The position numbers and the translations under genes are program-made. From CAVVSQ01 sp963848825 (GTDB lineage Bacteria > Planctomycetota > Planctomycetia > Gemmatales > Gemmataceae): 64,000 nucleotides of DNA. Below the pieces are notes generated by a model that saw only the letters and a list, made by a program, of their open reading frames with translations, had not been told where the DNA came from and did not search any database. The stretch spans positions 1 through 64,000 of the forward strand of contig CAWKFA010000017.1 of assembly GCA_963848825.1 (NCBI GenBank). The letters are read 5' to 3'. Positions 39,154-48,550 of this stretch are shown here, piece by piece (the stretch's first letter is position 1; each line of letters starts with the position of its first letter).

Positions 39154-39633
39154 ATGCCCGAATGGTTTACAGCTTTTTTGTGCGCCCTGCTCGTGGGAAC
39201 GCTGGTGGAATACTGGGGCCACCGGGCCATGCACACCGTGCTGATGAAGAAAAAGCATGCGGAGCATCACCGCGAGGGGGGCGGCCAGGGCTGGTTCTGG
39301 GAGTTCGTCGACTACGTGGTGGGCGTCATTCCCATTTTACCAGTAGGCTTTCTCTATTCGATGGAAGCGGGCCTTGGCTTCGCGGCTGGCGGCGTGGCCT
39401 ATGCCGTTTTCGCGGCCTATTCCCATCAGCTTCAGCATGAACGGCCGGAGATGTGTTTTTGGATGGTGAGGCCCTGCCATGCCTTGCATCATGAACAGCA
39501 TATGTGGAAGAACAACTTCGGTATTTCGCTCGACCTGTGGGACCGTGTTTTCGGCACGTACAAAAAAGTAGACTGGTCGCCGCCCGCGCGACCACGGTCG
39601 CTGAGTGGGTTTGTGCAAATCAAGTGGTTTTAA
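39154..39633 (+). CDS. fatty acid hydroxylase superfamily protein (carotenoid hydroxylase-like)
   Basis: 159 residues, intact. The His clusters of membrane di-iron hydroxylases are present: EYWGHRAMHTV, KKHAEHHREGG, AAYSHQLQHE and CHALHHEQHMWKNNFGIS. Membrane segments are AFLCALLVGTLVEYW, VDYVVGVIPILPVGFLY and AAGGVAYAVFAAYS. The short length and spacing match beta-carotene-hydroxylase/sterol-desaturase-like enzymes that use O2 to hydroxylate lipid or carotenoid chains. The gene is divergent from aceE across 130 bp, with no pathway genes next to it, so the substrate is unknown. Confidence 0.85.
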   Translation: MPEWFTAFLCALLVGTLVEYWGHRAMHTVLMKKKHAEHHREGGGQGWFWEFVDYVVGVIPILPVGFLYSMEAGLGFAAGGVAYAVFAAYSHQLQHERPEMCFWMVRPCHALHHEQHMWKNNFGISLDLWDRVFGTYKKVDWSPPARPRSLSGFVQIKWF

Positions 39634-39766
39634 CCGGCGCACTGCGCCCGCTGAACTGCCCCCCGGTTGAAAAGGCGCACAGCAAGCGATATGGTAGCAG
39701 CAGCCGCGCGGCTTTCTCGCGACCGCCCGGTGCCGGGACTCTCCTTGTGGTACGATTGATAGCATC

Positions 39767-41706
39767 ATGATACCTGGTTCAGGCCCATACCTGGTTACCC
39801 GTCGTGACGACGGTTATGGAGACGTTTACCCTCTCCAGGCCGGTCAACGCATCACGCTCGGACGGTCGAACACCAATCGCGTCGTCCTCAAAGACGAATT
39901 ATGCAGCCGGGAGCACGCCGAGGTTTACTTCGCCGAGGGCCGCTGGACCCTGCGGGACCTGAAAAGTCTCAATGGCACGCGCCTCAACGGCGAAACCCTG
40001 CTCAAGAGCGACTGGCAACTGTCGCCGGGAGATGAATTTCAAGTCGGTAAAACGCCGTTTGTCTTTGTGCAAACGCTGGACGAGTTGCCCAATCTGCCGC
40101 TCCTGGAACAACCCCTGGGTGAGGGCGTGTCCATCAAGAAACGTCTTGGACAAACCCGTTTCATGACGCCCGTGCCCGACGATGAAACCTCGCCCGCGGA
40201 GGGTACCATCGTGGGCGGACGCAACCTTAGTCGTGACCTGGCGCTGCTCTATCGCCTGGCTCTCGACATGGGCTCGGCTACTTCGCCTGAAGAACTGGCC
40301 CGCACTGTTTTGGATGGCCTGCTCGAGGCGGTGCCCGCGGAAGTGGGTGCTTTGCTGACCCTGAAGGAGGGCCGTGAGCTCGAGGTGACGGCCCATCGCC
40401 ATCGCGATCCAAGCATCAAGGTTTACAGTCGCGTCTCGGAGTTTGTCACGAACGAGGTGTTGGCCAGCCGTGAAGCCATTCTGGCGGAGGACGTGGCCCG
40501 CGATCGCTATTTGCGCGACCGGGAAAGCCTGACGCACCTCGGCGCCACCAGCCTCATTTGCGCTCCGGTGATTTTCGCCAGCAAAGTGCTGGGCCTCATC
40601 CATCTTTATTGCACCGATCCGCATAAAGCACTCGGCGCGGAGGACCTTGAATTCACGGTGGCGGTAGCGAAGCAGCTTGGGGCGGTCTCCCATCAAATGC
40701 AGCGTCAAGAGTGGTTGACGTACGAGAATCAATCCCTGCAGCGACAGCTTCACGTCGAAAGCGAATTGGTCGGCGCCAGTAAGGCGCTCAAGACGGTCGA
40801 AGAAAAGATTGGTCGCGTGGCGGGCACCAACGCTACCGTGCTCATACGCGGCGAAAGCGGCGTTGGTAAGGAACTCGTCGCCCGGGCCCTGCATTTTTCA
40901 AGCGGCGCCGGGAAGGCCCGTTTATATGCCTCAATTGTGCCGCCATCACCGAAACACTGCTCGAAAGCGAGCTGTTCGGCCACGAAAAAGGGGCCTTTAC
41001 CGGCGCCACCGACAAGAAGATCGGCAAGTTCGAGGCCGCCCATCAAGGGACGATCTTTCTTGACGAAATCGGCGAAATGGCGGTCAACACACAGGCCAAG
41101 CTGCTGCGCATTCTTGAAGGCCATCCGTTCGAACGCGTCGGCGGTTCCACGCAGATTCGCGTCGATGTGCGCGTGGTGGCGGCGACCAACCAGCCACTGG
41201 AAAAAAACTTGCAGGAAGGCAAGTTTCGCCGCGACTTGTTCTATCGCTTGCAGGTCGTCGAGATTACCGTGCCCCCCTTGCGTGACCGACGCGATGACGT
41301 TAGCCTCTTGGCCGATCACTTCCTCAAGCGCTTTGTCGGAGAAACAGGCAGACGCATCCGCGGCTTCACTCCCCTCGCCCTTCAGAAGCTTGAGCAATAT
41401 GACTGGCCCGGCAACGTTCGCGAGCTTCGCAACGTGGTCGAACGCGCCGTGGCCCTCGGCCGCGGTCCGGTGCTGGACGTGCCCGACATCTGGCTTTCGT
41501 CCGTCGAAGTGGGCACAACGCCTCTCCCGGTCGCCAGCGCGAGCGCCTATGAGCCGCTCACCCTGGAAGAGATCGAGAAGCGTTACATTTTGAAAACGCT
41601 CGACCACACCGACTGGAACAAAAGCCAGGCGGCCGGCATCCTGCAAATCGAGCGCTCGACGCTTGACCGGAAGATCAAAAGCTACAACCTGAAGAAAGAA
41701 GATTGA
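39767..41706 (+). CDS. sigma-54-dependent activator with FHA and GAF domains (one frameshift)
   Basis: About 646 residues. FHA domain at 20-100 (RITLGRSNTNRVVLKDELCS, LRDLKSLNGTRLNG). GAF domain at about 155-325 (EAVPAEVGALLTL, LGATSLICAPVIFASKVLGL). AAA+ sigma-54 interaction domain with Walker A RGESGVGKELVARALH, then after a frameshift near 40925 ESELFGHEKGAFTGATDKK (the GAFTGA sigma-54 loop), Walker B GTIFLDEIGEM and the RRDLFYRL sensor. A Fis-type HTH forms the end (NKSQAAGILQIERSTLDRKI). It would couple phospho-peptide binding and a small-molecule or redox signal to RpoN promoters. No receiver domain, so control is probably by a Ser/Thr kinase. Confidence 0.93.
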
Positions 41707-41766
41707 GCGTCACGCCGCCACAAGTAGTCCAGGGCGGGCGCTCCCCAGGCGCGTGGTAGATTGCCG

Positions 41767-42569
41767 ATGCACGTCCCGATGCTCCTTGCCATTATCGTCG
41801 GCTTTTATCCCTTTTATCGCGCGTGGCGGGCCAATCGGCATACGAGCCTGACCCATGCAGTCTGCTGGGCAACGACGGCCTGGCTAGCCTGGGGTCAGGC
41901 ACTTGCCAATGGCCCGGCGGCACCTTCAGGCCTGGATTTCTGGCGTTATCTTGCCCTGTGCCTCACAGGTGCCGCCGGCGTGGCGGTCCTCGGTGCCCGC
42001 AGACCCCATGTGGGAGCATGGAACGTCGTCGTCGTCGGCCTGCTGGCCGTTTTCTTATTGCCCCTGGCTGAACAGTATTTTCTCGGCTCAGCGCCCGCAA
42101 ACGCCTTGCGCGTGTTTTTTGTGGCGCGACCCTGGCGGTAAGCATTCTCAACTATCTGCCCACGGTTGCCATGGTGCCGGCACTGGTGCTGGGTGCGACA
42201 GGTATTGTGCAAATGCTGGGTCTGTTCAGTGTCGAAACACCGCCGACGCCCGAGTTGTTGGCGCTCGCCGATTTTGGCATTCTCCTGTTGCCGTGGCTGG
42301 GCCTGCTGGCCTGGCGCCACTGGCGGAGCGACCTTGCTCCCATCAATGAGATTTGGCGTTATTTTCGGGATCGGTACGGGCTGTTTTGGGGTCAGCGCAT
42401 CCGGGAACAGTACAACACGAGCGCGCGGCATGAAGGCTTGCCGGGATATCTTTATTGGCGCGGCTGGAAAGCCGGGCCGGTCGACGCGCTGCCCACGCCC
42501 ATCGACGATTTACGCATGCAGGCACTCATGACAGCTCTTGTCCAGCGCTTCGAGGCCCAGCGGACCTGA
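41767..42569 (+). CDS. multi-pass membrane protein (one frameshift)
   Basis: About 267 residues from ATG 41767. The N-terminal half has membrane segments MLLAIIVGFYPFY, VCWATTAWLAWGQAL, YLALCLTGAAGVAVLGA and VVVVGLLAVFLLPLAEQY. After a frameshift near 42135 come TVAMVPALVLGATGIVQMLG and ADFGILLLPWLGLLAWRH. A cytosolic C-terminal domain follows (INEIWRYFRDRYGLFWGQRI, GLPGYLYWRGWKAG). No family recognised. It lies 60 bp downstream of the sigma-54 activator on the same strand and could be cotranscribed. Confidence 0.7.
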
Positions 42570-42574
42570 CGACT

Positions 42575-42823
42575 TTATCGGCCGGGGCTATTTATGGACT
42601 TGCCCATGGTTGGCGTGATCGGCTCATCGTCGATCTTCTTGATCGCGTTGCGATCAACAAAAGCTTCCTTGGGATAATCGGAAGAATTGAACCGTCTTTC
42701 GGCGGGGGGCGTGCTTAGCACCTCGGCCTGCGTGGGCGGCTTCAAGTTTGGCCTGGGCGTCCGGCAGCCGAATGCCAGCAATAAAATTCCCATTCCCAGG
42801 ACTTTGGCAAACGTCCCACGCAT
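42575..42823 (-). CDS. small lipoprotein
   Basis: 82 residues. ATG 42823 has GGAGGG about 8 nt upstream. The leader KVLGMGILLLAFGC ends in a lipobox (LAFGC), so the mature protein should start at Cys 19 and be lipid-anchored. The rest is Pro/Thr-rich and polar (PNLKPPTQAEVLSTPPAERR, DDEPITPTMGKSINSPGR), without a recognised domain. It is convergent with the membrane protein ending at 42569, only 5 bp away. Intact. Confidence 0.78.
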   Translation of the reverse strand: MRGTFAKVLGMGILLLAFGCRTPRPNLKPPTQAEVLSTPPAERRFNSSDYPKEAFVDRNAIKKIDDEPITPTMGKSINSPGR

Positions 42824-42921
42824 GGGGCTCCCTCCGCGGTTAATCAAGATTTGGCGGTGGGAATATAACGTTGTTTCTAGACGATACAAGACCAGATTGC
42901 TGACCGGCACCGCGTTAAAGG

Positions 42922-42955
42922 TCAGGGGCGGAGTGCCAAGACACTCCGCCCCTGA
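42922..42955. terminator. stem-loop terminator downstream of the dismutase gene
   Basis: CAGGGGCGGAGTG pairs perfectly with CACTCCGCCCCTG (plus an outer T-A pair) around a 6-nt loop. It lies between the dismutase stop (43038) and the lipoprotein start and would stop minus-strand transcription leaving the dismutase gene. Confidence 0.75.
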
Positions 42956-43037
42956 GGTTTTCTTGATATCAAACAAGCTGGGCAGAAATCGTGTGCGAGC
43001 GTGTGTCGTTACTCACCCCTCGCCACTCACCCTTGCC

Positions 43038-43658
43038 TTACAGCTTGCCGGTCTTCGCCTTGCTGTAGCGTTCGCCAATGGCGGTCCAGTTGACCACGTT
43101 CCACCAGGCGTCGAGGTAATCCGGGCGTTTGTTTTGATATTTCAGGTAATAGGCATGTTCCCACACGTCCACTCCCATGATCGGGGCCTGGCCGTTGAGG
43201 TAGGGGCTGTCTTGATTGGCGGTGCTGATGATCTTGAGCTTGCCGTCCGCCAGGACGAGCCAGGCCCAGCCGCTGCCAAAGCGCTTGACGCCGGCATCCT
43301 TGAGTTGTGCTTGAAAAGTCGCGAAGTCGCCAAAGGTCGCCTTGAGATCGTCGGCCAACGGGCCGCTCGGTTGTCCGCCCGCCTTGGGTGCCATGATCTC
43401 CCAAAACATCGAGTGATTGGCGTGGCCGCCGCCGTTATTGATCACGGCTTGACGCGTCGCTTCGGGCACATGGCTGATTTCACGCAAGAGTTGACAGATC
43501 GGCTTGGCCGCCAGCGCCGGTTGATTTTCGAGCGCCTTGTTGACATTGTCCACATACGCTTTGTGATGCTTATCGTGATGAATTTCCATCGTCTGCGTGT
43601 CGATGTACGGCTCCAGCACGCTGGCGGCGTACGGCAAATTCGGTAAGGTGTAAGCCAT
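43038..43658 (-). CDS. sodA: superoxide dismutase, Fe/Mn family (probably Mn)
   Basis: 206 residues, intact and of normal length. It converts superoxide to O2 and H2O2 in the cytosol. The start MAYTLPNLPYAASVLEPYID is typical. The metal ligands are His in EIHHDKHHKAYVDN, His in GGGHANHSMFWEIM, and Asp and His in MGVDVWEHAYYLKYQNKRPD. GGGHANHSMFW with Gly rather than Ala-Gln before the ligand is the Mn-type signature, but cambialistic use cannot be excluded. No signal peptide. Monocistronic, flanked by a stem-loop downstream. Confidence 0.96.
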   Translation of the reverse strand: MAYTLPNLPYAASVLEPYIDTQTMEIHHDKHHKAYVDNVNKALENQPALAAKPICQLLREISHVPEATRQAVINNGGGHANHSMFWEIMAPKAGGQPSGPLADDLKATFGDFATFQAQLKDAGVKRFGSGWAWLVLADGKLKIISTANQDSPYLNGQAPIMGVDVWEHAYYLKYQNKRPDYLDAWWNVVNWTAIGERYSKAKTGKL

Positions 43659-43734
43659 GATGTCCTCCGGAAAGAGTCAAACACAAGAGCAGGTTCTTCA
43701 CCTTATCTTATGGGCTCTCAGGAGGACGGCAAAT

Positions 43735-44499
43735 TTAGACGAGGCTTTCCAGAAGAAACTTGAGCTTGCGGACCTCGGTTTCCATCGTAAACGGGGCGTC
43801 GGCCACGTCCTTGATGGCCACGGTCAAGAGCCGATCATAATCCAGTCGCTCGAGTTGATTGATGATCCGGCCATATTCGATTTCCCCCTGGCCGACCCGG
43901 ACCTGGAATTTGCCCGGGGCGCGGCCCGAGTCGCGCAGATGGACGTGTTTGACATGAGGAAATAGCTCGTCATAGCTGCCGCCCTGGTGAGGGCCGTTGA
44001 CGAAACTACTCGGATCGAGCGTGATGCCCAGGCCGGGAACGCGCTGGCATAGCTCGAGCGCCGTGGCGGGAATCTCCGTCAAGGTGCCGATGCGCGTCGC
44101 CACCGTGAGGACGAGCCCTTCCGAATCCACGAGCTGGACCAGCTTTTTGAGCCGGGCCACCTCGGCATCGATCCCAACGCCGCTCGGCGCGGCCGCGATG
44201 GTAATGACCGAAACCGTGGACATGCGGGCCAGTTTGCAGATAGCTTTCCACTGGGTGATCAATTCCGTTTCACCGCCCGCCTCGATTTCCACGTCGAAAG
44301 CGGCTGGCGTCAGCCTCGGGCCGATGCGAATCATCTGCGCCGCGGCAGCCACGTCCGCCACCACCTGCGAGGGCCTCAAATGCGGTCCGCTTTCGTGAAT
44401 GGCGACGTCGAGTTTGCTGAATTCCAGCTCCCCGATGATGCGTAGTGCCCGGTCCAGCGGGTAACGGGCGAAACAGAGCGTTGAACAAGCGACAAACAC
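43735..44499 (-). CDS. sugar phosphate isomerase/epimerase family protein (TIM barrel)
   Basis: 254 residues from GTG 44499, preceded by AGGGAG 6-7 nt upstream; a longer frame from 44607 lacks a ribosome site. The AP-endonuclease-2/xylose-isomerase-like fold is suggested by CSTLCFARYPLDRALRIIGE, KLDVAIHESGPHLRP, DAEVARLKKLVQLVDSEGLV, LGITLDPSSFVNGPHQGGSY, HVKHVHLRDSGRAPGKFQVR and VGQGEIEYGRIINQLERLDY. The last two carry the His and Glu that usually bind the metal. Members interconvert sugars or inosose; the substrate is unknown. Intact. Confidence 0.85.
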   Translation of the reverse strand: MFVACSTLCFARYPLDRALRIIGELEFSKLDVAIHESGPHLRPSQVVADVAAAAQMIRIGPRLTPAAFDVEIEAGGETELITQWKAICKLARMSTVSVITIAAAPSGVGIDAEVARLKKLVQLVDSEGLVLTVATRIGTLTEIPATALELCQRVPGLGITLDPSSFVNGPHQGGSYDELFPHVKHVHLRDSGRAPGKFQVRVGQGEIEYGRIINQLERLDYDRLLTVAIKDVADAPFTMETEVRKLKFLLESLV

Positions 44500-44712
44500 G
44501 GCTTTCTCCCTGCTTAAAGGAGACAAGGAACATGATGGGCTGATGGCTCTGCCGCGGAGTTGATACTTTTCACTCCGGACGGCACGCGAACGTGCCTGCG
44601 ACTCCAATCAAGCCCATCCCAAGGCGGGGGACCATACCAAAATAGTTTGGCCATACAAGGTCAAACAAAAATGGCATGGCACGGCTCCGGGCCATCGGGT
44701 ACACCGTGCCTT

Positions 44713-45036
44713 ATGACTACAACATCTCCCCTGCCGCCGAAATGGTCCGAATTGCTCGACCATATTGACCAAACATTGACCCAGTCTGTCCATTTTGCCG
44801 AGGCCCGCGAAGCTGCCCTGGCTGAACAATCCTCGCTCGCGCTGGCCGTGCCGGCTCCGGACAATTTAAACGCCCACGTCGAAAAGCTGGAAAACCACGC
44901 CCGGCACCTTGCCTCCCCCTTGCAGGTGCTCGACCAAACTTTGCAAAAAGAAGAAGAACACGTCCGCGCCCACCTGGCGAGCATCGCCGATTTGAGCCGC
45001 AGACTGGCGGAGTGGGCGGGTCGCGCCGTAGGATAA
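44713..45036 (+). CDS. small coiled-coil hypothetical protein
   Basis: 107 residues from ATG 44713. Nearly all helical and soluble: ELLDHIDQTLTQSVHFAEAR, LNAHVEKLENHARHLASPLQ and LQKEEEHVRAHLASIADLSR have heptad-like spacing of Leu/Ala. It reads as a small dimeric coiled coil. It lies 50 bp upstream of ispD on the same strand and may share its transcript. No family recognised. Confidence 0.65.
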   Translation: MTTTSPLPPKWSELLDHIDQTLTQSVHFAEAREAALAEQSSLALAVPAPDNLNAHVEKLENHARHLASPLQVLDQTLQKEEEHVRAHLASIADLSRRLAEWAGRAVG

Positions 45037-45086
45037 CGACATCGAGACAACTGGCTCCCCCACGGCCAAGTTCAGGAGTGCCAATC

Positions 45087-45849
45087 ATGGGCTCGTTTGC
45101 CGTCATTCTCCCCGCGGCGGGCAGGTCATCGCGGTTTCGGGACAAAGAGAAAAAGCCGTTTACCAATCTTGATGGTCGCGCAGTCTGGTTGCGGGCAACC
45201 GAGCTTTTCATCACGCGGTCCGAGGTCGTGCAATGCCTGGTCGTCGTGGCGCCGGAGGATGAAGAGCTATTTCGGCGCCGCTACCAGGCCAACCTCGTGT
45301 TCATGAATGTGCAAATCGTCAGAGGCGGCGCCGAGCGTTTCGAATCGGTGGCCAACGCGCTGGCACAAGTCAAAGAAGAAGTCGAATTCGTCGCCATTCA
45401 CGACGCGGTTCGCCCTTGCCTGTCGGAAGCCGTCATCAGCGCGGTCTTCACCAAGGCCCAGCAAACCGGCGCCGCCCTCCTGGCCGTCCCGGTCACCGAC
45501 ACGGTCAAGCAGTCGGACGACCATCAGCAAGTCCGCCAGACCGTCTCGCGCAAGGGCCTCTGGCTGGCCCAAACGCCGCAAGTCTTTCGCAAGGACTGGC
45601 TCGTGGAAGCCTATGGCAAACGCGCGTCAGCTCGGCAAGGACATTACCGACGATGCTCAGCTAATGGAAGCGGCCGGCCACTGCGTCCATCTCGTCGAGG
45701 GAGCGACCACGAACATCAAGATCACCACCTACGGCGACCTGCATCTCGCGGAAGCAATCTTAAAATCCATGCCCAAGCCCAAACCTTCCCGCGCCGCCCA
45801 TCCCTTTGCCGCCGAGGAAGAAATGTGGGGCGGCAAAGGCCTGAAGTAA
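45087..45849 (+). CDS. ispD: 2-C-methyl-D-erythritol 4-phosphate cytidylyltransferase (one frameshift)
   Basis: About 254 residues. Third enzyme of the MEP isoprenoid pathway: CTP plus MEP gives CDP-ME. The nucleotide loop is FAVILPAAGRSSRFRDKEKK (PAAGxGxRF-type, with Lys downstream). Next come ERFESVANALAQVKEEVEFV, AIHDAVRPCLSEAVISAVF (HDAARP motif), VPVTDTVKQ and GLWLAQTPQVFRKDWL. After a frameshift near 45628 come ITDDAQLMEAAGHCVHLVEG and TTNIKITTYGDLHLAEAILK. A 20-residue C-terminal tail ends EEEMWGGKGLK; its last codons are duplicated at 47994. IspF is not adjacent. Confidence 0.93.
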
Positions 45850-46174
45850 CCAAGGTCAAGCGATTGCCTCCGTTTTCACCTGCGACGACAATAAATTCAC
45901 CCCCTGTGGGCATGCGTTGCACGATTGCACAGGCCAGCGGCTGGGCCCCAATGATCATCTGGTTCCTGCGCCCGAGCCTGCGTTGTTCCAGGTATCGCCC
46001 GCGGTCAATTGAGCATCCCCGGTTTGGTTGATTTTGATAAGCGAGTTATCCGAACCAACGTCACCGGTTTCTGAAGCCACTACCTACGTTGAGTGGACCG
46101 CCATTACGCGACGCACATGCGTGTTCTGCAGCCAGTGCATCCAGACGCTGAGATCACCGTCATTTTCGGGCAGG
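45813..46174 (+). repeat. 0.36-kb direct repeat, copy 1
   Basis: About 95% identical to 47994-48353. It starts inside the last codons of ispD (GAGGAAGAAATGTGGGGCGG), runs through the intergenic region and ends within the RAYT N-terminal region (RAYT on the minus strand). Differences are mostly G/A and C/T transitions plus a few single-base indels. The pair brackets the PIN toxin/antitoxin segment. Confidence 0.92.
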
Positions 46175-46281
46175 TCTGAACAGCGGCGACGTCGTGCACT
46201 GGTTGCGGATGCAAGGGGATGTGGCGGAACTGTACGACGTTGCGGCGAGGCCGGGCGTGGCCCGGCCGACGGCGCTGGGTT

Positions 46282-46867
46282 TCAAGAGCGATGAAATCCA
46301 ACGCATGTTAGCCGTCGACGAGGAAGGGACGCTCTAACGCAATGGGCATTGGTAGCTCGGTCAGCATTTCCTACGGGTCCATCGAGCGCGCTCAAGGCTG
46401 CCTGATCTTGGCTTTCAGGATTGAACGTGAGCAGCCCTTCCGCTTGGGCAGCGCGTTGGAGACGCTGGTCGGAGGCGACCAGGACGAGGTCGTCGGCCGA
46501 GGCTCGGAAATGCCGTGCGAGCCCGAGGGCGGCATGCAAGACAAGCGCGTCGGTGGCATTGACGGAGTGGTTTTGGATGTGCGCAAGACTTGAGATGACA
46601 GGGCATTGGTTGCTTCCACCTTACGGAGGGTGGTGGCGTGAATGATTTCTTGGCCAATTGAAGGAGGCCCTGCGGAATGTCGCGTTAGAGAGAATGCCGG
46701 CATTCTTTCGACGGACCAAAATCGAAACGACTTCCGCGAAACCGATGCTCAATACCACAATCCGGTCGGCAGAGACGTGATCAAGGAGCGCATCGAGCAA
46801 CGCCGTCCCCGGCTCGGCAACGTCGGCGCTTCGCCGGCGCGCTGCCGTCCAGGAAGAACATCATCAT
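46282..46867 (-). CDS. PIN-domain toxin, VapC-like (frameshifted)
   Basis: A PIN ribonuclease of about 140 residues followed by a read-on tail. ATG 46867 overlaps the antitoxin TGA (ATGA). Blocks in order: MMMFFLDGSA (first catalytic Asp), after a frameshift AEPGTALLDALLDHVSADRI and LSIGFAEVVSILVRRKN (Glu), then EIIHATTLRKVEATNAL, and NATDALVLHAALGLARHFRA (second Asp in ATDAL). It ends with DDLVLVASDQRLQRAAQAEG (third Asp) and FNPESQDQAALSAL. At least three single-base frameshifts occur. VapC toxins cleave tRNA or rRNA. Confidence 0.8.
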
Positions 46868-47190
46868 GGCCTGCTTTCCTCGCGGGTCGCGATCAACTCA
46901 CGGCTAAGCGATTTGCCATCGGGATTGCCCTGGCCTTCTACTTCCATCATCTCCCGCAAGCGCTGGATGCCGACGGGTTGGCCATGGACGCCCCACCTTG
47001 CCATGAGCTCGTCCCAGGCTGCTTCGAGGGCTGGCTGACTTTCCGCCGCCCGGCGCAGTAATTCCGCCCCGAGAGACTCGAGGGCGCTTCGCTCCTCGCG
47101 GGAAGAATCGTTGCCACCGCTCGGCGGTGCCGTCCGACCTTTGTCGGCATCGACCGCGAGATGCTGCGACACGTTTAGGGGGTTGGGCAT
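46864..47190 (-). CDS. putative antitoxin partner of the PIN toxin
   Basis: 108 residues from ATG 47190 (GAGGGA upstream), intact, overlapping the toxin start by 4 nt as in translationally coupled TA operons. The sequence is helical and charged: REERSALESLGAELLRRAAE, SQPALEAAWDELMARWGVHG, QPVGIQRLREMMEVEGQGNP. I see no clear RHH, AbrB or Phd DNA-binding motif, so the antitoxin class is open. The role is inferred from position and size. The pair sits between 0.36-kb direct repeats, consistent with mobile or duplicated cargo. Confidence 0.65.
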   Translation of the reverse strand: MPNPLNVSQHLAVDADKGRTAPPSGGNDSSREERSALESLGAELLRRAAESQPALEAAWDELMARWGVHGQPVGIQRLREMMEVEGQGNPDGKSLSRELIATREESRP

Positions 47191-47640
47191 GCCGTTTCCC
47201 TCTGTGAATCTACGGTGCCCATTAGCAAGGGCAGGGTGCTGCTGACGCATGGTGCGAACCTACCGCCAGTTTATCCCAATAACGGATCACGAACCAGGAG
47301 TTAATTGATGTCTGCTGAGCCGGTATGCACAATGGCTGGTTTTGGATCCAATTCCGCAGTCAAGCCGGTGTGCGCAATGGCTGGGTTTGCGACTGCCTGC
47401 CACCTTCGCCAGTACCGAGCCACGGCCCGCGGTCGATCCCTGGCGTCTTGGCAATCCGCCGTTGGGACCAGCGTTGTTGAAAAAGTGCCAGAAGTGCTTG
47501 AAGCATCGCCAGTTTGAGCCGATTTGCCATCGTTGTCCTCCTCCAGGTTGGAACCCGAAGGTGAACATACGATCCAAATCAAACTCCCTCAAAGTGGCTG
47601 CTTTTCAAGCGCCACTGGGTGGCTGCTTTTGGGCGCCCGA
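47191..47640. other. non-coding stretch with two REP-like units
   Basis: No supported gene. Two near-identical units, agccggtatgcacaatggct (47319-47338) and agccggtgtgcgcaatggct (about 47360-47379), lie in the same orientation with AGCC/GGCT ends. A GTGGCTGCTTTT word is repeated near 47593 and 47619. Confidence 0.5.
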
Positions 47641-47963
47641 TGACACCACCGAGTTCAAGAACCTCGGCAAGGTCGGCGACGACCGCGACACGCTCTACTT
47701 CAACGCCTTCACCGAGGGCATGTTCAGCTGGGACAACGACCTCAAGAATGACCGCGAGCGCTGCTAAAGATCATCGGGAATCGCGTTTCTTCGCGGGCCT
47801 GGATCAGTTCGAGATGGACAACCGCATCCGGCCGCTGCTGGATCGCTACGCCGACTTCTATTTCAAGATCGACACGAACGAATGGGAGGTGAGCTTTTTG
47901 CGGGTACCCGGCGCGGCCGCGCGGCCGGTCGCGAAATGGGGAGGGAGGCTCCTTTTTTGCTGA
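47641..47963 (+). pseudogene. hypothetical protein fragment (N-terminus missing, frameshifted)
   Basis: A coding-like stretch, KVGDDRDTLYFNAFTEGMFS, WDNDLKNDRERC, then after a frameshift near 47766 ESRFFAGLDQFEMDNRIRPL and DRYADFYFKIDTNEWEVSFL. The acidic, aromatic make-up is clearly protein-like, but there is no plausible start: the 5' side runs into repeat-rich sequence. It stops at TGA 47961. The family is not recognised. It looks like the 3' remnant of a longer gene left by rearrangement at the direct-repeat boundary. Confidence 0.6.
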
Positions 47964-47993
47964 AGTATCATGGATGTCCCCTTTGTTTTCTCT

Positions 47994-48353
47994 CGAGGAA
48001 GAAATGTGGGGCGGCAAAGGCCTCAAGTAACCAAGGTAAGCGATGGCCTCCGTTTTCACCTGCAACGACAATAATTCACCCCCTGTGGGCATGCATTACA
48101 CGATTACACAGGCCAGCGGCTGGGCCCCAATGATCATCTGGTCCCTGCACCCGAGCCCGCGTTGTTCCAGGTATCGCCCGCGGTCAATTGAGCATCCCCC
48201 GGTTTGGTTGATTTTGATAAGCGAGTTATCCGAACCAACGTCACCGGTTTCTGAAGCACTACCTACGTTGAGTGGACCGCCATTACGCGACGCACATGCG
48301 TGTTCTGCAGCCAGTGCATCCAGACGCTGAGATCACCGTCATTTTCGAGCAGG
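47994..48353 (+). repeat. 0.36-kb direct repeat, copy 2
   Basis: Second copy of 45813-46174, including a displaced ispD 3' end (EEEMWGGKGLK codons and TAA). Just before it lies ATGTCCCCTTTGTTTTC, close to the terminal sequence of the RAYT unit at 60293-60320. Unlike copy 1, its right side continues into a longer RAYT fragment. Confidence 0.92.
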
Positions 48354-48550
48354 ACGGCCAAGTGAAAATGGTTTGGCATCAGGCAGAAAGCGAGCACTGG
48401 CATGGGGATTTCCACGAATGCATGGTAAATCGCCTTCAGGAAAGCATGATAATCGCCGTCCTTGTGAAAAACCTGGCGCCGACCGTTGCCGCGGTTGAGC
48501 ACATGGTAGCAAACGCCGCCAACAGAGCGCGCTCGTCTGGTCCGCTGAGA
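48281..48550 (-). pseudogene. RAYT transposase N-terminal fragment
   Basis: The minus strand encodes SVGGVCYHVLNRGNGRRQVF, HKDGDYHAFLKAIYHAFVEI, then PMPVLAFCLMPNHFHLAVLL with the HUH motif (PNHFHL), and NDGDLSVWMHWLQNTHVRR. It then breaks off into unrelated sequence of the direct repeat. The Tyr nucleophile region and C-terminus are missing. It is about 95% identical in protein to the copy at 59583-60258. Confidence 0.88.

Noticed and set aside
39899..40894. 331-codon minus-strand frame opposite the sigma-54 activator
   Set aside because: The FHA and GAF domains on the plus strand explain the coding signal; the antisense frame has no family motif.
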